This document shows, piece by piece, positions 11,811-23,812 of a stretch of 64,000 bases of DNA (position 1 is its first letter; every line of letters begins with the position of its first letter). A model generated the notes under the pieces. That model was not told the origin of the DNA, did not search any database, and saw nothing but the letters and a program-made list of their open reading frames with translations. This stretch comes from Adiantum capillus-veneris (taxonomy: Eukaryota > Streptophyta > Polypodiopsida > Polypodiales > Pteridaceae). The stretch spans positions 92,787,476 through 92,851,475 of the forward strand of contig CM043944.1 of NCBI GenBank assembly GCA_014529385.2. The letters are read 5' to 3'. The translations under genes and the position numbers were made by a program.

Positions 11811-12958
11811 ACATGGATCGCGAACCATGTACCTTTTTGGTAAAATGTGCTAAAATTGTTCCCTTTGCTTAGAACAGGCTCTCACGCATCAGAACCTTGA
11901 GTTTGGTCAGAAATAGAGTGCTAGAAGATCACTAAAATCAAAAGATTGGGGTGAGCAGAGGCAAAACCTTGGAATTTGGGAAAAACAAGGAAAAACTGAA
12001 CTTTTACTTGTCCAAATTCAAAAGGAGAAGGGAATTAAGATCAACTAAAAACAGAGAACGAACAGAACCAAAATTCATGTCCAGATGCTTCCAAACATGG
12101 ATCGCAATCCATGTTCCTTATAGACATCTGACAGTAAGATTTGTCCAATGTACTCTTGATTACTAGGCTGGACAACTTTTCCAAAAGAAGCCATAGACAA
12201 AAAGTGAACAACCTGATCAAAATACCAAAAAAGGAGTTTTTTGCAAAAAACCGCAAAACAGACACAAATTCTTGCTTTCGGCTTGGAAAAAACTGATCAA
12301 ATTCAAAAAGATTTGGGAAATAGCATCACCAGACCTTGTGTCACCAACTCACAAAGTATCAATCCAAAATCTTGCCAAACATGGATCGTGATTCATGTAC
12401 CTTTTTGGAAGTTTGAGCTGATAAGGGGCAAATAGGAAAGTGATAACAATTGAAGCACTTTCTCCCAAGGGACCCTTATCAGAAAAGTTCAAAAGGAGGG
12501 CAAAAGGGGACAAAAGCCAGATCAAGGGGAAAACCACTAAAACAAACCCTAAATCTGACTTTTGGCTGACCTAAAACACTCCAAAACATTCAAAAACCAT
12601 ATAGCTAGCATCACTAGGCCAAGGACTAGCTGTGGGCCAAGTTTCACTACATACTGACACTAAGGAACATGGATCGCGATCCATGTTCCCCTTACACATT
12701 TTGCTATCAAATTGGCACCATAGCTAGAGGGCATCACGAAGAATCTAGTGGTCCTTCCAAAATTGAATTTGGATGCAAAAAACCATCCCAAAAGCCCAAA
12801 ACTGACAGAAGCTCTGGCAAAGTGATAGAATCAACCTAGCTTCCAGTCCAGAGATTCATTTCTAAAAATTTTGATACCATAAGACCTCATAATCATGTTG
12901 AACCTAATGGTATCAACAAAAGTTCGTTTGGTTTCCCAACATGGATCGCGATCCATGT
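11811..12958 (+). repeat. ~284-bp tandem leader repeats with palindromic core
   Basis: The palindrome ACATGGATCGCGATCCATGT or a close variant occurs at 11,811, 12,095, 12,379, 12,667 and 12,939, spaced 284, 284, 288 and 272 bp. Each is usually followed by tcc or acc and a T-rich run. The copies at 12,667 and 12,939 are perfect 20-bp palindromes. They sit between the primer site and gag, the untranslated leader of element A. Sequence between the cores is much more diverged. Related cores occur inside both LTRs (about 10,926 and 34,634). Confidence 0.85.
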
Positions 12959-13253
12959 ACCTTTGAGTCAAAACAGAAATAGAATTCTACCACACAAAGA
13001 GCTAGTCCACAGTATCCTGGTGGTTCTCTCAGAATTTAAATTGGACCTAATTTATTGTGTGAGGAATTGTGTGCTACTGAAAAACCTAGCTAAATTTTGT
13101 CGATTAAAAGCAAGAACTAACAAGAATAGCTATCAAGCAAATTTTTGACAGGTTGCAGGTAATAGAGGATATTACCTAGCAAGCAAGGTCAAATGGGGGA
13201 TTCAAACTATTTAATGAGGTAACTCGGTTTGGATTTTGTATTACCAATTCTTC

Positions 13254-13715
13254 ATGAATTTGCGATCAGGAAGATTGTACCAGAATAGGAATCCCAACAT
13301 CTTTGACCAAGGGATCAATCACTCCACGGAGGAAACTGTGAATCAGAGACCATTGCCGCCTTTAGAACCCATTTTAGAGGAGATCTTCTCTGACACTTTG
13401 TCAGAGAGATTATACAGCCTCATGACTGAAGATTCTAACAAGTCAAACCCTAAGGGAACAGCTTCGATGGGTGCAGGTCTTTCTCAGCCTGCATTTGATG
13501 TAAAATTATTGTATTTGAAGTTTCAATTTGAAAATGTGCTTAAGGCCAAAATCTATAAGGATGGAATGGACCACTACTATGTTAAGTTGGAAAATAAGTC
13601 AAGCGAGTTCAGAGACCTTGTAGATGTTGATAATGACAAGGATAGCTATTTTGACCGAGAGGGAATAAAGTACCTATTGGTTCATAACCCTTTATTGTGG
13701 ATAAATGGGGAATGA
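13254..13715 (+). pseudogene. Gypsy element A gag, N-terminal part
   Basis: The frame starts with MNLRSGR at 13,254, a typical start of plant Ty3/gypsy gag proteins, though an upstream ATG in frame exists at 13,236. It runs 153 codons to a TGA at 13,713-13,715. Just beyond the stop, another frame reads NAVLRQTNETV, like the coiled-coil of gag N-termini. The gag core reappears only at about 21.5 kb, so this gene appears split by a nested insertion. It lies after the 280-bp repeat leader, as expected. Confidence 0.6.
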
Positions 13716-14049
13716 CTGGCACCAAGGACAGGGTAGATAATGAGCTAGACGATGAACCATCCAAAATGGAGAAACAAAACGCGGTACTCAGACAAACCAA
13801 TGAGACAGTGTGAGGGCGATACCCAGACTCAACCCTACTCACCTCCCTCAGTCCTTCAGACCATTCCAGGGAGTGACGTAGATCTATCTGCAGGTATCCC
13901 TCCCACTTGGGACCGACATTCAGATAGGACTCCGGCCTATCTCGAATGCCAACCCAAGGGGGTACATCCCTTCATTCAATTATTCTATCCACTTCTCATA
14001 ATCAATCTGTCCTTGATAGCTTTTCGCACCCAAAATCGTGGTCATTAGT

Positions 14050-15257
14050 CTTGATTCTCTTGATCTTTAACTTGAGGATCTGCTCTTGCTTTCTTGTTCT
14101 CCCTTCGTTCATGGCGATAACCCCTTTTTCCTGACAAGCAGACATGGAAGTTATCACTTTCCCCTAAGAAGAGGGATCTTGCAATCCTACTTGGTCTTGC
14201 TCGTCCCCAATTACCCATTTTTATCCCAGTAGTCCTAGCGTTTAACATAAAAAAATTTAAATCAACATCCGGCCATCTGACCCTTCGGATCCACCCACCC
14301 ACCGAACCATTTCATGAAAATCCCTTCCCGAGGTAGTACTTAACTACTACAAAATCAGGAAGACAATAGTCTATCAGACATCATCAAACAACAAGCAGCA
14401 TGCAATCTGTTGCATACCCTCGTTCAGAAAAATTCATATGGTTGTTCCCACCACATCTTTATTTAGAAACTTTTAATTCATTTTTCTTTCCATTATCTTC
14501 TATAATTAGCTTGTAACTAGTTTCTTAACTAATCATGCAACAGATTTAATTTCAACCAATTCATCTTACCTCCCCATTCAGGCCAAGATAATCGATTACA
14601 AGCCATCAAAATGGCAGCACCTTCACAATGTTTCCCAGAATTAAGTGTTTGGGAAAGGCTCATCAAGTAATTTAATCATTCCTTCCGAAGCATTTTATTT
14701 TGAGAGGTATAGCACCATCTGGTGATAGATGCACATGATAGCCCCTATATTCCTAGCCTTTCCAGTTCCTTTTTAAGCAACGAAGTCGAACAAATTTCCT
14801 TAATAAATTCACATCATCCTCCCTAAGTATAACCTTCTCATCCAACTATTGGCATCATGACATACCCGGATTATGGCCGATTTCCAATAACATACCGCGG
14901 GTACTTCACCCGGCCGGCCAAAAATAAAACAAACCCATTCATCCCTTATCCCTCGGGCATGAATGACTTAGGTATAACAACTTATTGGTTACACTGCCCT
15001 AGCCGAAAAGGACCAATCTCCGACAAGTTCCCCAAGAGAATCCTCTCAATGGGCCGACCTTTCAATCAAATTGACCCCAAGAAGATCCATCTTGGTTCCC
15101 GGCCATTTCCAGACAATCTTCAAAACTCCTAGTTAAATCTACGTTTTGCAATGGGCTATCCCTATCACCTTTCAAGATTCCTCTTTAACTCCTAGTTAGT
15201 AATTCCCAGGTTCATTCATTCATAAACCTTAATTCCTACTTTCATTATTTATCTACC
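14050..15257. other. Unassigned sequence beside the nested element
   Basis: No domain recognised. A 91-codon open frame (14,857-15,132) begins MTYPDYGRFPITYRGY and has no match I know. The stretch may be the 3' end of a longer LTR of the nested element, because its sister repeat at 19,002 starts abruptly with no primer site. It may also be element A sequence. Confidence 0.4.
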
Positions 15258-15650
15258 AGCCAAGTTTATTTAGAAAATACAAGCGAGTTTTTGCCATAGG
15301 CAGTTTGATGGTTAATGTCTCTTTGGAAAAGCCAACTTTTTAAGTTCAATCCCCGTTTTGTCGATTCCCAGGTTTTTGCAATCCTTTGCCATCCATGGGG
15401 CATCTCCATGGAAGCTTGTAGAGTTTTCGGTTCAAACAACACGGAGATCAATCCTGCGAAGTTATCTCCTATCTCCCCCATCCCGTATTTGCAAACAAAC
15501 TTGAAATTGAAAACTTTAGAAATACTCTTCAATACCAAAAATTGAACTACTTCTATCTAGTTTAGACAACTACTCTTTTCTTATGGAACCTAGCTTTCCG
15601 TTTTAGGAAGCTAGAAGGTCATCCTATAATTTATGAATTTTCGAGCTTTC

Positions 15651-16447
15651 CATTAAAGCTTAAACCTAAAATACAAGGTAGTCACTAAAGCTTACACCTA
15701 AGTGCAAAGTTACCATTAATTCTTAGCTTAAGAGTGTAAATCTTCCTTTGAAACTTAACTTAATGATGCATAGATACTCTTAGCACTTAACCCTAATTGT
15801 GAGCTTTCCATTAAAGCCTAAACCTAAAATACAAGGTAGTCACTAAAGCTTACACCTAAGTGCAAAGTTACCATTAAAGCTTAGCTTACGAGATCAAATC
15901 TACCTTTGAAACTTAACTTTATGATGCATAGATACTCTTATCACCTGACCCTAATTGCAAGGTTTCCATTAAAGCTTAAAACCTAAAAATGCAAGGTAAT
16001 CACGAAAGCTTACATCTAAGTGCAAAGTTACCATTAAATCTTAGCTTACGAGAGAAAATCTACCTTTGGAGCTTAAGTTTATGATGCATAGATACTCTTA
16101 TCACTTGACCCTACTTGCAAGGTTTCCATTAAATCTTAAAACCTAAAAATGCAAGGTAATCACTAAAGCTTACATCTAAGTGCAAAGTTACCATTAAAGC
16201 TTAGCTTACGAGAGCAAATCTACCTTTGAAGCTTTTCTTTATGATGCATAGATACTCTTCTCACTTAACCCTAGTTTCAAGGTTTCCATTAAAGCTTAAA
16301 ACCTAAAAATGCAAGATAATCACTAAAGCTTACCCCAATGTGCAAAGTTACCATTAAAGCTTAGCTTACGAGTGAAAATCTACCTTTGAAGCATAATTTA
16401 ATGATGCACAACTACCATTAATACTTAACCCTAATTTCAAAGTTACC
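15651..16447. repeat. 158-160-bp subrepeats inside the LTR, 5 units
   Basis: Unit starts (cattaaagctta-type) lie at 15,651, 15,809, 15,967, 16,127, 16,287 and 16,447. Each unit has tacaaggtagtcactaaagc, gtgcaaagttaccattaa and tgatgcatagatactctta. The same five units occur in the other LTR from 19,390 to 20,187. Confidence 0.92.
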
Positions 16448-16820
16448 ATTAAAGCTTAAACCTAAAATGATGTACATAAAACTTCCTAGTATTAAAACAC
16501 ATGGATTAAATTATCCTACTAGAAATGAAGATTACCTTCTCTAAACAAGAGGGAAGTGGGGTTGAAGTCCTTCTTGAAGAGATGTGAGGCTCAAGGAGGA
16601 AGGAAAGGGATTTATGGTGAAGAGGAAGGAGAGAGGAGCTTCTTCACAAAACCCTCAAGGGTTTGGCCTTCAAGAGAGAAAGAGTTTTGCCTTCAAGAGA
16701 GGGAGAGAGCAAGAGCAAGGTTTAATGGAAACCTTGATTTACTTAAGCATAGTCTTGAGCATGGCAAGTATGCAAGTAGATTAGCAATATGTGTGTGTAA
16801 AAATACAAAGGAGAGGAGGT

Positions 16821-16985
16821 GTTTATATAGGAAATGGTGGGTGGAATTCTTTTCTCAATTCCTATTGGACCCCAATTCTCTTCTCAATTCCTATTGGACC
16901 CCAAATTCTCTTCTCAAATGCTATTGGACCCTATTTCTCTTCTCAAATGCTATTGGACCCCAATTCTCATCTTAATTCCTATTGG
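16821..16985 (-). promoter_or_regulatory. LTR promoter: TATA box plus 5 phased CCAAT boxes
   Basis: On the minus strand CTATATAAACACC (TATA core at 16,829-16,821) is preceded by five CCAAT boxes. On the plus strand they read ATTGG at 16,864, 16,893, 16,923, 16,952 and 16,981, a spacing of 29-30 bp. Each lies in a repeated GGTCCAATAG context. Orientation agrees with the minus-strand integrase. This is the expected U3 promoter. Confidence 0.7.
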
Positions 16986-17943
16986 ATCCCAATTTTCTTC
17001 TTAGTTCTTATCTCTTAACTTTATCTTTCAATCAAGTTAGTCCCTTTTTCTCCCAGTTCCCGATCTAGATGAGTTCCCATGCGGATCTTCACGAAGAAGT
17101 ATAAAAATAATCTTAATCTTTTTGGAAAAATATAGGGATGACATAATTTCTTATCCAAAATATCATTGTCTTTTCATTCTGGAGTAAAGTCTCGTTGTCC
17201 GCATGACTTCTTTGTTGGTCTTGTTTTTTTCTAAATTATTTTCTACGGTGAAAAAAAGTTATGAATGGCTCTAGGGTTTAGGGAGGGACCTTACAAACTC
17301 CCCGACAAAAAGAAAGAGCTATCCTCAGCTTGGGACATGCTTTAGAGAATAGTCAAACTCGATCTTTGGCCAACGTATGATTGAAGATGGTCAGTAACTT
17401 TAGGGTATTTAGATTAAAAGACAGTGAAGTTGGTATGGACCTTGAATAATACACTTCTCTTGTATTTTTAGCGTTGACTCAAAAGTCTTAATCATACAGA
17501 AGTCTTAATGACTGAGGGTTACTTTAATTACTGAATGTGATCTTTCTCAACTAGGTATTTTTCTTTTGGTGTGACCGGATTATGTTTCTCTTGTTAGGTT
17601 TTAAGATCATTTATTCACTTCTCTCTCTATTTAGCCTTAATACGATTTGTAAAACTCTTACCATTCTTACCTATACTTAAATTTTTTTCTGTTTTGAGAG
17701 TTGACTCATTTCTCTATTGATATCATCCAACTTATACCATGTTCTTGACAGTTAAGGATTTCATACTAATCTTTCAATTAAATCTTGCAATTAGACTTGT
17801 AAAACACCATTGACGATTTGAATCTCAAAAGAGTTGACTGACTAGAGATGCTTGAATTCCATTGAAAAAATTACATCAAAAGTGCCATCGATATCTTGAA
17901 GAATAATTATAAGTTGTTCCGAAGAACCAACCAAAAATATGAT

Positions 17944-18990
17944 CTAGGGTTTGGACAAAAAGGGAGATATTGATTTGATTCCAAAAGGTCCACAATATCT
18001 GAATGCAAGCTTATGGAATTTCTCTAGCTTTAAGGAGCTGAGTTTGGGTTTGACTATGAGGAAAACTTGTTCGCCTTCGCTAACGCCTCTAGCGGAGTGG
18101 TGAAGATCAGTGTAGCTCTTCTGCCTATCACTAGCTCTCTTCAAGTTGTCTCTAATGACTTATAAGTTTATGATCTATCTCTTCTAGGGTAGACTTAGCG
18201 GCAGGAACATGAAGAGTTGGGTCGGCTAATCGAAGAGGGACTAAACATTCCTGACCATACAAGGCTTTAAAGGGTGACATTCCGAGGCTGCGATGGTGAG
18301 AAGAGTTATAAGCAAACTCAACTAGGGAAAGAAACTTGATCCATTGTTGGGGCTATTGGTTGCAATATACTCGAAGCATATCTTCAATGGCTTGATTCAC
18401 TTGCTCAGTTTGACCATCAGTCTCCATATGTTATGCTGAGCTAAGGTTCAGTTGGGTACCCAGAGATCGAAACATGGCTTGCCAAAACTTTAGAAGTAAA
18501 TTTGGCATCCCGATCACTGATGGTTCTTGCAGGGATTCCATGTAATCTTACTACCTCTTTGACAAAGACTTGGGCTATGTCGGATAAAGAAGAGCTAAGG
18601 AGTGAATTAGTCAGGGTTGATGAGGAAAGAACTGTTGGTCACGAGGTCTTTGAGTCTAGTGAAGGCAGCATCTCTCCCCAACAAAAAAAGAAAGAATTGT
18701 CCTCAACTTGAATGAAATACGTAATTGATGAAACTTCTTGGATACGTCTTGCGACTTAATTTCTTGTTAACGCTTTCAACTTGACTTATCTCTTACACTT
18801 CTTCATCCCCAAAAATCGGCTAATATAATATTAGAGTCATGGGAAATATTTCTTAATAAGCTATCTTCTTGAATAACTCATCGCGTTTGTGGCTTCTTCG
18901 ATACGCTACTTCCTCTTTATAAGCTACTGGTAATCCCTTCTTTATCAGCACTTGTTATCCTCTTATTTTTCCGATCTTCACTCTCTTGTA
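17944..18990 (-). pseudogene. Gypsy integrase remnant with RT/RNase H fragment
   Basis: Read on the minus strand. A short RT/RNase H junction stretch (AFTRLKDLVTNSSFLINPD, near 18,670) is fused directly to integrase. The integrase has VVRLHGIPARTISDRDAKF (catalytic Asp in SDRD) near 18,560-18,510, then GQTEQVNQAIEDMLR (the Glu) near 18,400. WIKFLSLVEFAYNSSHH and SPFKALYGQECLVPL follow. The C-terminal part at 18,144-17,944 reads GEQVFLIVKPKLSSLKLEKFHKLA then YCGPFGI, the usual gypsy GPY/F module. Several stops and frame changes are present. Confidence 0.8.
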
Positions 18991-19001
18991 ACTTAGTCAT
19001 T

Positions 19002-20966
19002 TTCTTATTTAGAAAATACAAGCGAGTTTTTGCCATAGGCAGTTTGATGGTTAATGTCTCTTTGAAAAAGCCAACTTTTTAAGTTCAATCCCCGTTTTAT
19101 CGATTCCCAGGTCTTTGCAATCCTTTTCCATCCATGGGACATCTCCATGGAGGCTTGTAGAGTTTTCGGTTCAAACAACACGGAGATCAATTCCGCAAAG
19201 TTATCCCCTATCTCTCCCATCCCGTATTTGCAAACAAACTTGAAATTGAAAACTTTGGAAATACTCTTCAATACCAAAAATTGAACTACTTCTATCGAGT
19301 TTAGACAACTACTCTTTTCTTATGGTATCTAGCTTTCCATTTTAGGAAGCTAGAAGGTCATCCTATAATTTATGAATTTTCGAGCTTTCCATTAAAGCTT
19401 AAACCTAAAATACAAGGTAGTCACTAAAGCTTACACCTAAGTGCAAAGTTACCATTAATGCTTAGCTTAAGAGTCCAAATCTACCTTTGAAACTTAATTT
19501 AATGATGCATAGATACTCTTAGCACTTAACCCTAATTGCGAAGTTTCCATTAAAGCTTAAACCTAAAATACAAGGTAGTCAGTAAGGCTTACACCTAAGT
19601 GAAAAGTTACCATTAAAACTTAGCTTACAAGATCAAATCTACCTTTGAAGCTTAACTTTATGATGCATAGATACTCTTATCACTTGAACCTATTTGTAAG
19701 GTTTCCATTAGAGCTTAAAACCTAAAAATGCAAGGTAATCACTAAAGCTTACATCTAAGTGCAAAGTTACCAGTAAAGCTTAGCTTACGAGAGCAAATCT
19801 ACCTTTGAAGCTTGTCTTTATGATGCATAGATACTCTTATCACTTGACCCTACTTGCAAGGTTTCCATTAAATCTTAAAACTTAAAAATGCAAGGTAATC
19901 ACTAAAGCTTACATCTAAGTGCAAAGTTACCATTAAAGCTTAGCTTACGAGAGCAAATCTACCTTTGAAGCTTTTCTTTATGATGCATAGATACTCTTAT
20001 CACTTAACCCTAATTGCAAGATTTCCATTAAAACTTAAAACCTAAAAAATCCAAGGTAATCACTAAAGCTTACACCTATGTGCAAAGTTACCATTAAAGC
20101 TTAGCTTACGAGTGAAAATCTACCTTTGAAGCGTAATTTAATGATGCATAACTACCATTAATACTAAACCCTAATTCCAAGGTTACCATTAAAACTTAAA
20201 CCTAAAATGATGTACATAAAGCTTCCTAGTATTAGAAACATGGATTAAATAATCCTACTAGAAATGAAGATTACCTCCTCTAAACAAGAGGGAAGTGGGG
20301 TTGAAGTCCTTCTTGAAGATATGTGAGGCTCAAGGAGGAAGGAAAGGAATTTATGGTGAAGAGGAAGGAGAGAGGAGCTTCTTCACAAAACCCTCAAGGG
20401 TTTGGCCTTCAAGAGAGGAAGAGGGGGAGAGAGCAAGAGCAAGGTTTAATGGAAACCTTGATTTACTTAAGCATAGTCTTGAGCATGGCAAGTATGCAAG
20501 TATCTTAGCAATATGTGTGTGTAAAAATACAAAGGAGAGGGGGTGTTTATATAGGAAATGGTGGGTGGAATCCTATTGGACCCCAAATTCTCTTCTCAAA
20601 TGCTATTGGACCCTATTTCTCTTCTCAAATGCTATTGGACCCCAATTCTCATCTTAATTCCTATTGGACCCCAATTTTCTTCTCTTAACTTTATCTTTCA
20701 ATCAAGTTAGTCCCTTTTTCTCCCAGTTCCCGATCTAGATGAGTTCCCACGCGGATCTTCACGATGAAGTATAAAAATAATCTTAATCTTTTTGGAAAAA
20801 TATAGGGATGACGTAATTTCTTATCCAAAATATCCTTGTCGTTTCATTCTGGAGTAAAGTCTCGTTGTTTGCATGACGTCTTTGTCGGTCTTGTTTTTTT
20901 CTAAATTATTTTCTATGCTGAAAAAAGTTTTGAATGGCTCTAGGGTTTAGGGAGGGACCTTACAGA
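19002..20966 (-). repeat. LTR of nested gypsy (5' copy, probably truncated)
   Basis: Near copy of 15,258-17,296. It has four CCAAT boxes (ATTGG at 20,575, 20,605, 20,634 and 20,663) instead of five, and the TATA core at 20,545-20,553. The repeat starts abruptly at 19,002 with no adjacent primer site. Confidence 0.75.
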
Positions 20967-21252
20967 CAGAGCGCCTTAATACAAACAACACGTATGTAGG
21001 GCTAGATAAGTTCAATAATGGAGAACAAACACTCTATTACAGATGTGACGAACCCCACATCAAAGAACTAATTGACCAAAAAAACCTGTATGTTTACACG
21101 TGCACGATGGGAGAAGTATTCAGGTGTTCATAATAGAAAAGTATGCCCAAAATTACTCTCCAGTGGATTGTAAGGAATTAGAGATATTCACTCCACCAAT
21201 ACTATGTAAATCCGGAAGAGGTAAAAACCACGACTACTCACACAATACTTGA

Positions 21253-21366
21253 GACTATACATGTGAGCCCAGTGAGAATCAGGGTGGAGGAGTCTTTTAA
21301 ACATGTGAGCCACGACTATACATGTGAGCTTAGTGAGAACCAGGGTGGAGGAGTCTTTTAAACATG
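21253..21366. repeat. 61-bp direct duplication
   Basis: Starting at 21,253 and again at 21,314: gactatacatgtgagc, then agtgagaaYcagggtggagg and agtcttttaaacatg. Confidence 0.9.
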
Positions 21367-21479
21367 AATAAGTCCCAAACATAGGGCCTTTAGGAGATCA
21401 ACGGTGGCTAGGGCTTCCATGAACACACATAGGGGTAGTAATGTTCTTGATGTCACTTACACCACTAGAATCCCTCCGA

Positions 21480-23460
21480 CTATTACACGAGATTAACTTG
21501 ACGAATGTATAGCGGATAGGATACCACTGGTAGTACAAAGAGGAGATTATGAACCTAGAGAAGCCAAACCAGGCGGACCAAGTGTTGTTAGAATAGTTGA
21601 AGAGGCCAAGCGTATGAGACTATCTCATTGGCAAAATGCATGCCCAAAAAGTATAATGGATCAAGAGATCCGTACGCCCATGTTTCAATCTTCAAACAGG
21701 TAACTAATTTCCATACTCAATATGAAGGTTTTGGGTTGACATTAGAAGGGACTGCTTTAACTTGGTTCCAATCATTGAACAGCTTGGAAGTCCCAAGTAT
21801 TGAGCAACTTCTCTGAGAATTCGCTGAGGAATTCTCAAAGAGGGGGATCAAGCAACGACGTGCTCAAAAAGGATTTGCACTTGAAGGCATGTGTAACTTT
21901 TGAGCAAGTCATGAAAGAGGCGTTGTATCTGGTAGATAATTGCAAGGCATATGGGGAGGTGACTGAAGACACAGATCAGGGGACGAGTAGCACCTCTTCA
22001 ACCACTAGTGAGTCCACAACAAAATTGGGGGGGGGAAACCCAACTGTGCCGGATGTTGATCAAATGATCGAGAAAGTGATCAGAAGGATGAATCAAGGAA
22101 ACATGGCGAACCCAAACACACGACAACCACCCACCTAAAAATGTGACATGTGTGGAGGAGATCATCCAACCCCATGGTGCAACCTTCAACAAAAGCCAAG
22201 AGTAAATGCACAACGAGTATTGAAGTGGTGTGCTACCAAACAAAAATGGACAAACCATGAAACTCACAAATGTTTCTATAATCGGAACTATGTTAGAGAG
22301 AGACAATACGGACCACATGGAGGGCAGCAATTTCCACCCCCTCCTAGATCCCAAGGAGGGCCAAATAACACAATCCTAGAGCTGGAAAAACCTCAACCTA
22401 TGTTGGGACATCAACCTCCCTTACCCCAGGAAAATAGGGCTATGGTAAGGATTTCTCAACCCATAGAACCATCTCTTGATCAGAGTATGGTCCAAGTAGT
22501 CTCATATCGAGAAGATTCAAACAATACTTACGAGAGGGGATTTGATGGGAATTCATATGCTCCAGAGGACACCATCCATGGATAATTCTTGAAGAGATGC
22601 CCGAGCCTTCATACATAGCACAACCAACTAAAAACCATTACTTGGTCGATGAGAATATGCTTATGTTCATGGAAATTAGGGCTACAAATCTAGGGGGTAT
22701 CCTCCTAGAGCAGGACAACTGATGGGATCTCCGCAAGCTTCTGCACCACCTGTAGGACCATGCTATGAATGTGGTGGTGACATTGGGTGAGAGTTTGTCC
22801 AAACAAAGGAGAATGAGTGAAAAAATTTGGATTCTGTGATGGGTGCACAACTGACCATCTCATTCCACACTGTCCAAAAAGCCCTGACAACAAAGGAAAA
22901 GCAACCATGAACAAGATGGGGATTGTGCCAAGCTCAAGTGGATCAGAAATAGAACTGAACTTTTTGATAAACGTGGTAACTAGAGCTCAAGCACATGAGG
23001 TAGCAAGGAACGTCCCAGCCATATAAATAGAGATAGAAAAGTTGTTTGTCCGACCCCTAGGAAATCCTGGAAGGCAAAATGAGACAAGATGAAGGCCAAA
23101 AGAGAAAAAGAAAAAGCGGCATTGTAAACCAAATTACTAAAAATAGAGGACCAACGGCAAAGGGAAAGAGTCATTAAGGGAAAAAACGAGATAAAAAAAC
23201 CATCAGATATACCATCGGGAGGATTTGTCTTGGTAGACAAGGTTTTTGAACCTTTGGATGCAGTTTTAAAATCTTACGAGACAAGGCTAAAGCCTAACCA
23301 AACCCAAGAGGATAGGTGGTTATCGTACCCTCATCCGGGCTATGAGAAAGAGAGGCTAAAGATGTGCAAGGAGCTCATACAAGCCGCTCAAGCGCTTATG
23401 GAATCATCAGTTCCTACTGCTCCAAAAATTGAGGTATTAATCCGAGAAAGATTCAAGAGT
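21480..23460 (+). pseudogene. Gypsy element A gag, core and nucleocapsid
   Basis: This continues gag downstream of the nested insertion. The capsid core reads KKYNGSRDPYAHVSIFKQ, then LTLEGTALTWFQSLN (21,640-21,780), typical of the Retrotrans_gag domain. It then shifts frame. The nucleocapsid part has zinc knuckles CDMCGGDHPTPWC (22,142-22,180), a broken CYECGGD (22,763) and CDGCTTDHLIPHC (22,835-22,873). A Pro/Gln-rich linker lies between. More than one knuckle is unusual but known in some plant gypsy lineages. Frames change at least four times, so it is not functional. It leads directly into the protease at 24.1 kb. Confidence 0.8.
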
Positions 23461-23812
23461 TAGAGGGGCGGGGAATTGAAAAGAAATACCAACCAAATTC
23501 TGTAGATGAAACACCATTGGATACGAGAGTGACAACCAATACAACAGATGGAATTTATTCTCAAGCACCACTGCCAATTCCGGACGTAGAAGAACAATGG
23601 CCTCAAGAGCTATGGAAATAGATCAGGAATAGAAAAGATGGAAGTGCTACACTTCTATCACCTCCCATCTTAGAGATTCACTTGGAGCATGAGCTCTACG
23701 CAAATGAAATCAGATCACTGTATGGAGATGCAAGTACTGTGATATCGGAAGACAGTAAACTACAGTCATTGATGACTTTACTTCATTCATTGACAATGAA
23801 ACTCGATCGGAG

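Larger units (their letters stand above)
15258..17296 (-). repeat. LTR of nested gypsy (3' copy)
   Basis: Highly similar to 19,002-20,966 along its whole length. It contains five ~159-bp subrepeats, a TATA box and five CCAAT boxes on the minus strand. Plus-strand ORFs inside (for example 16,556-16,975) run across the promoter and are not accepted as genes. Confidence 0.75.
15258..20966 (-). mobile_element. Nested minus-strand gypsy element, internally deleted
   Basis: Two direct repeats of about 2.0 kb (15,258-17,296 and 19,002-20,966) flank 1.7 kb that holds only integrase and an RT/RNase H junction fragment on the minus strand. Both repeats end at the same motif, gggtttagggagggaccttac, which on the minus strand reads as an LTR start (TGTAAGGTCCCTCCC) after a purine tract. 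No primer site is visible at 19,001. I infer a deletion that removed the 3' end of the 5' LTR, the primer site, gag, protease and most of RT. It interrupts gag of element A. Confidence 0.7.

Noticed and set aside
16556-16975. 139-codon ORF inside the nested LTR (and its copy at 20,295)
   Set aside because: It runs antisense across the LTR promoter and CCAAT array, and differs in frame and length between the two LTR copies.
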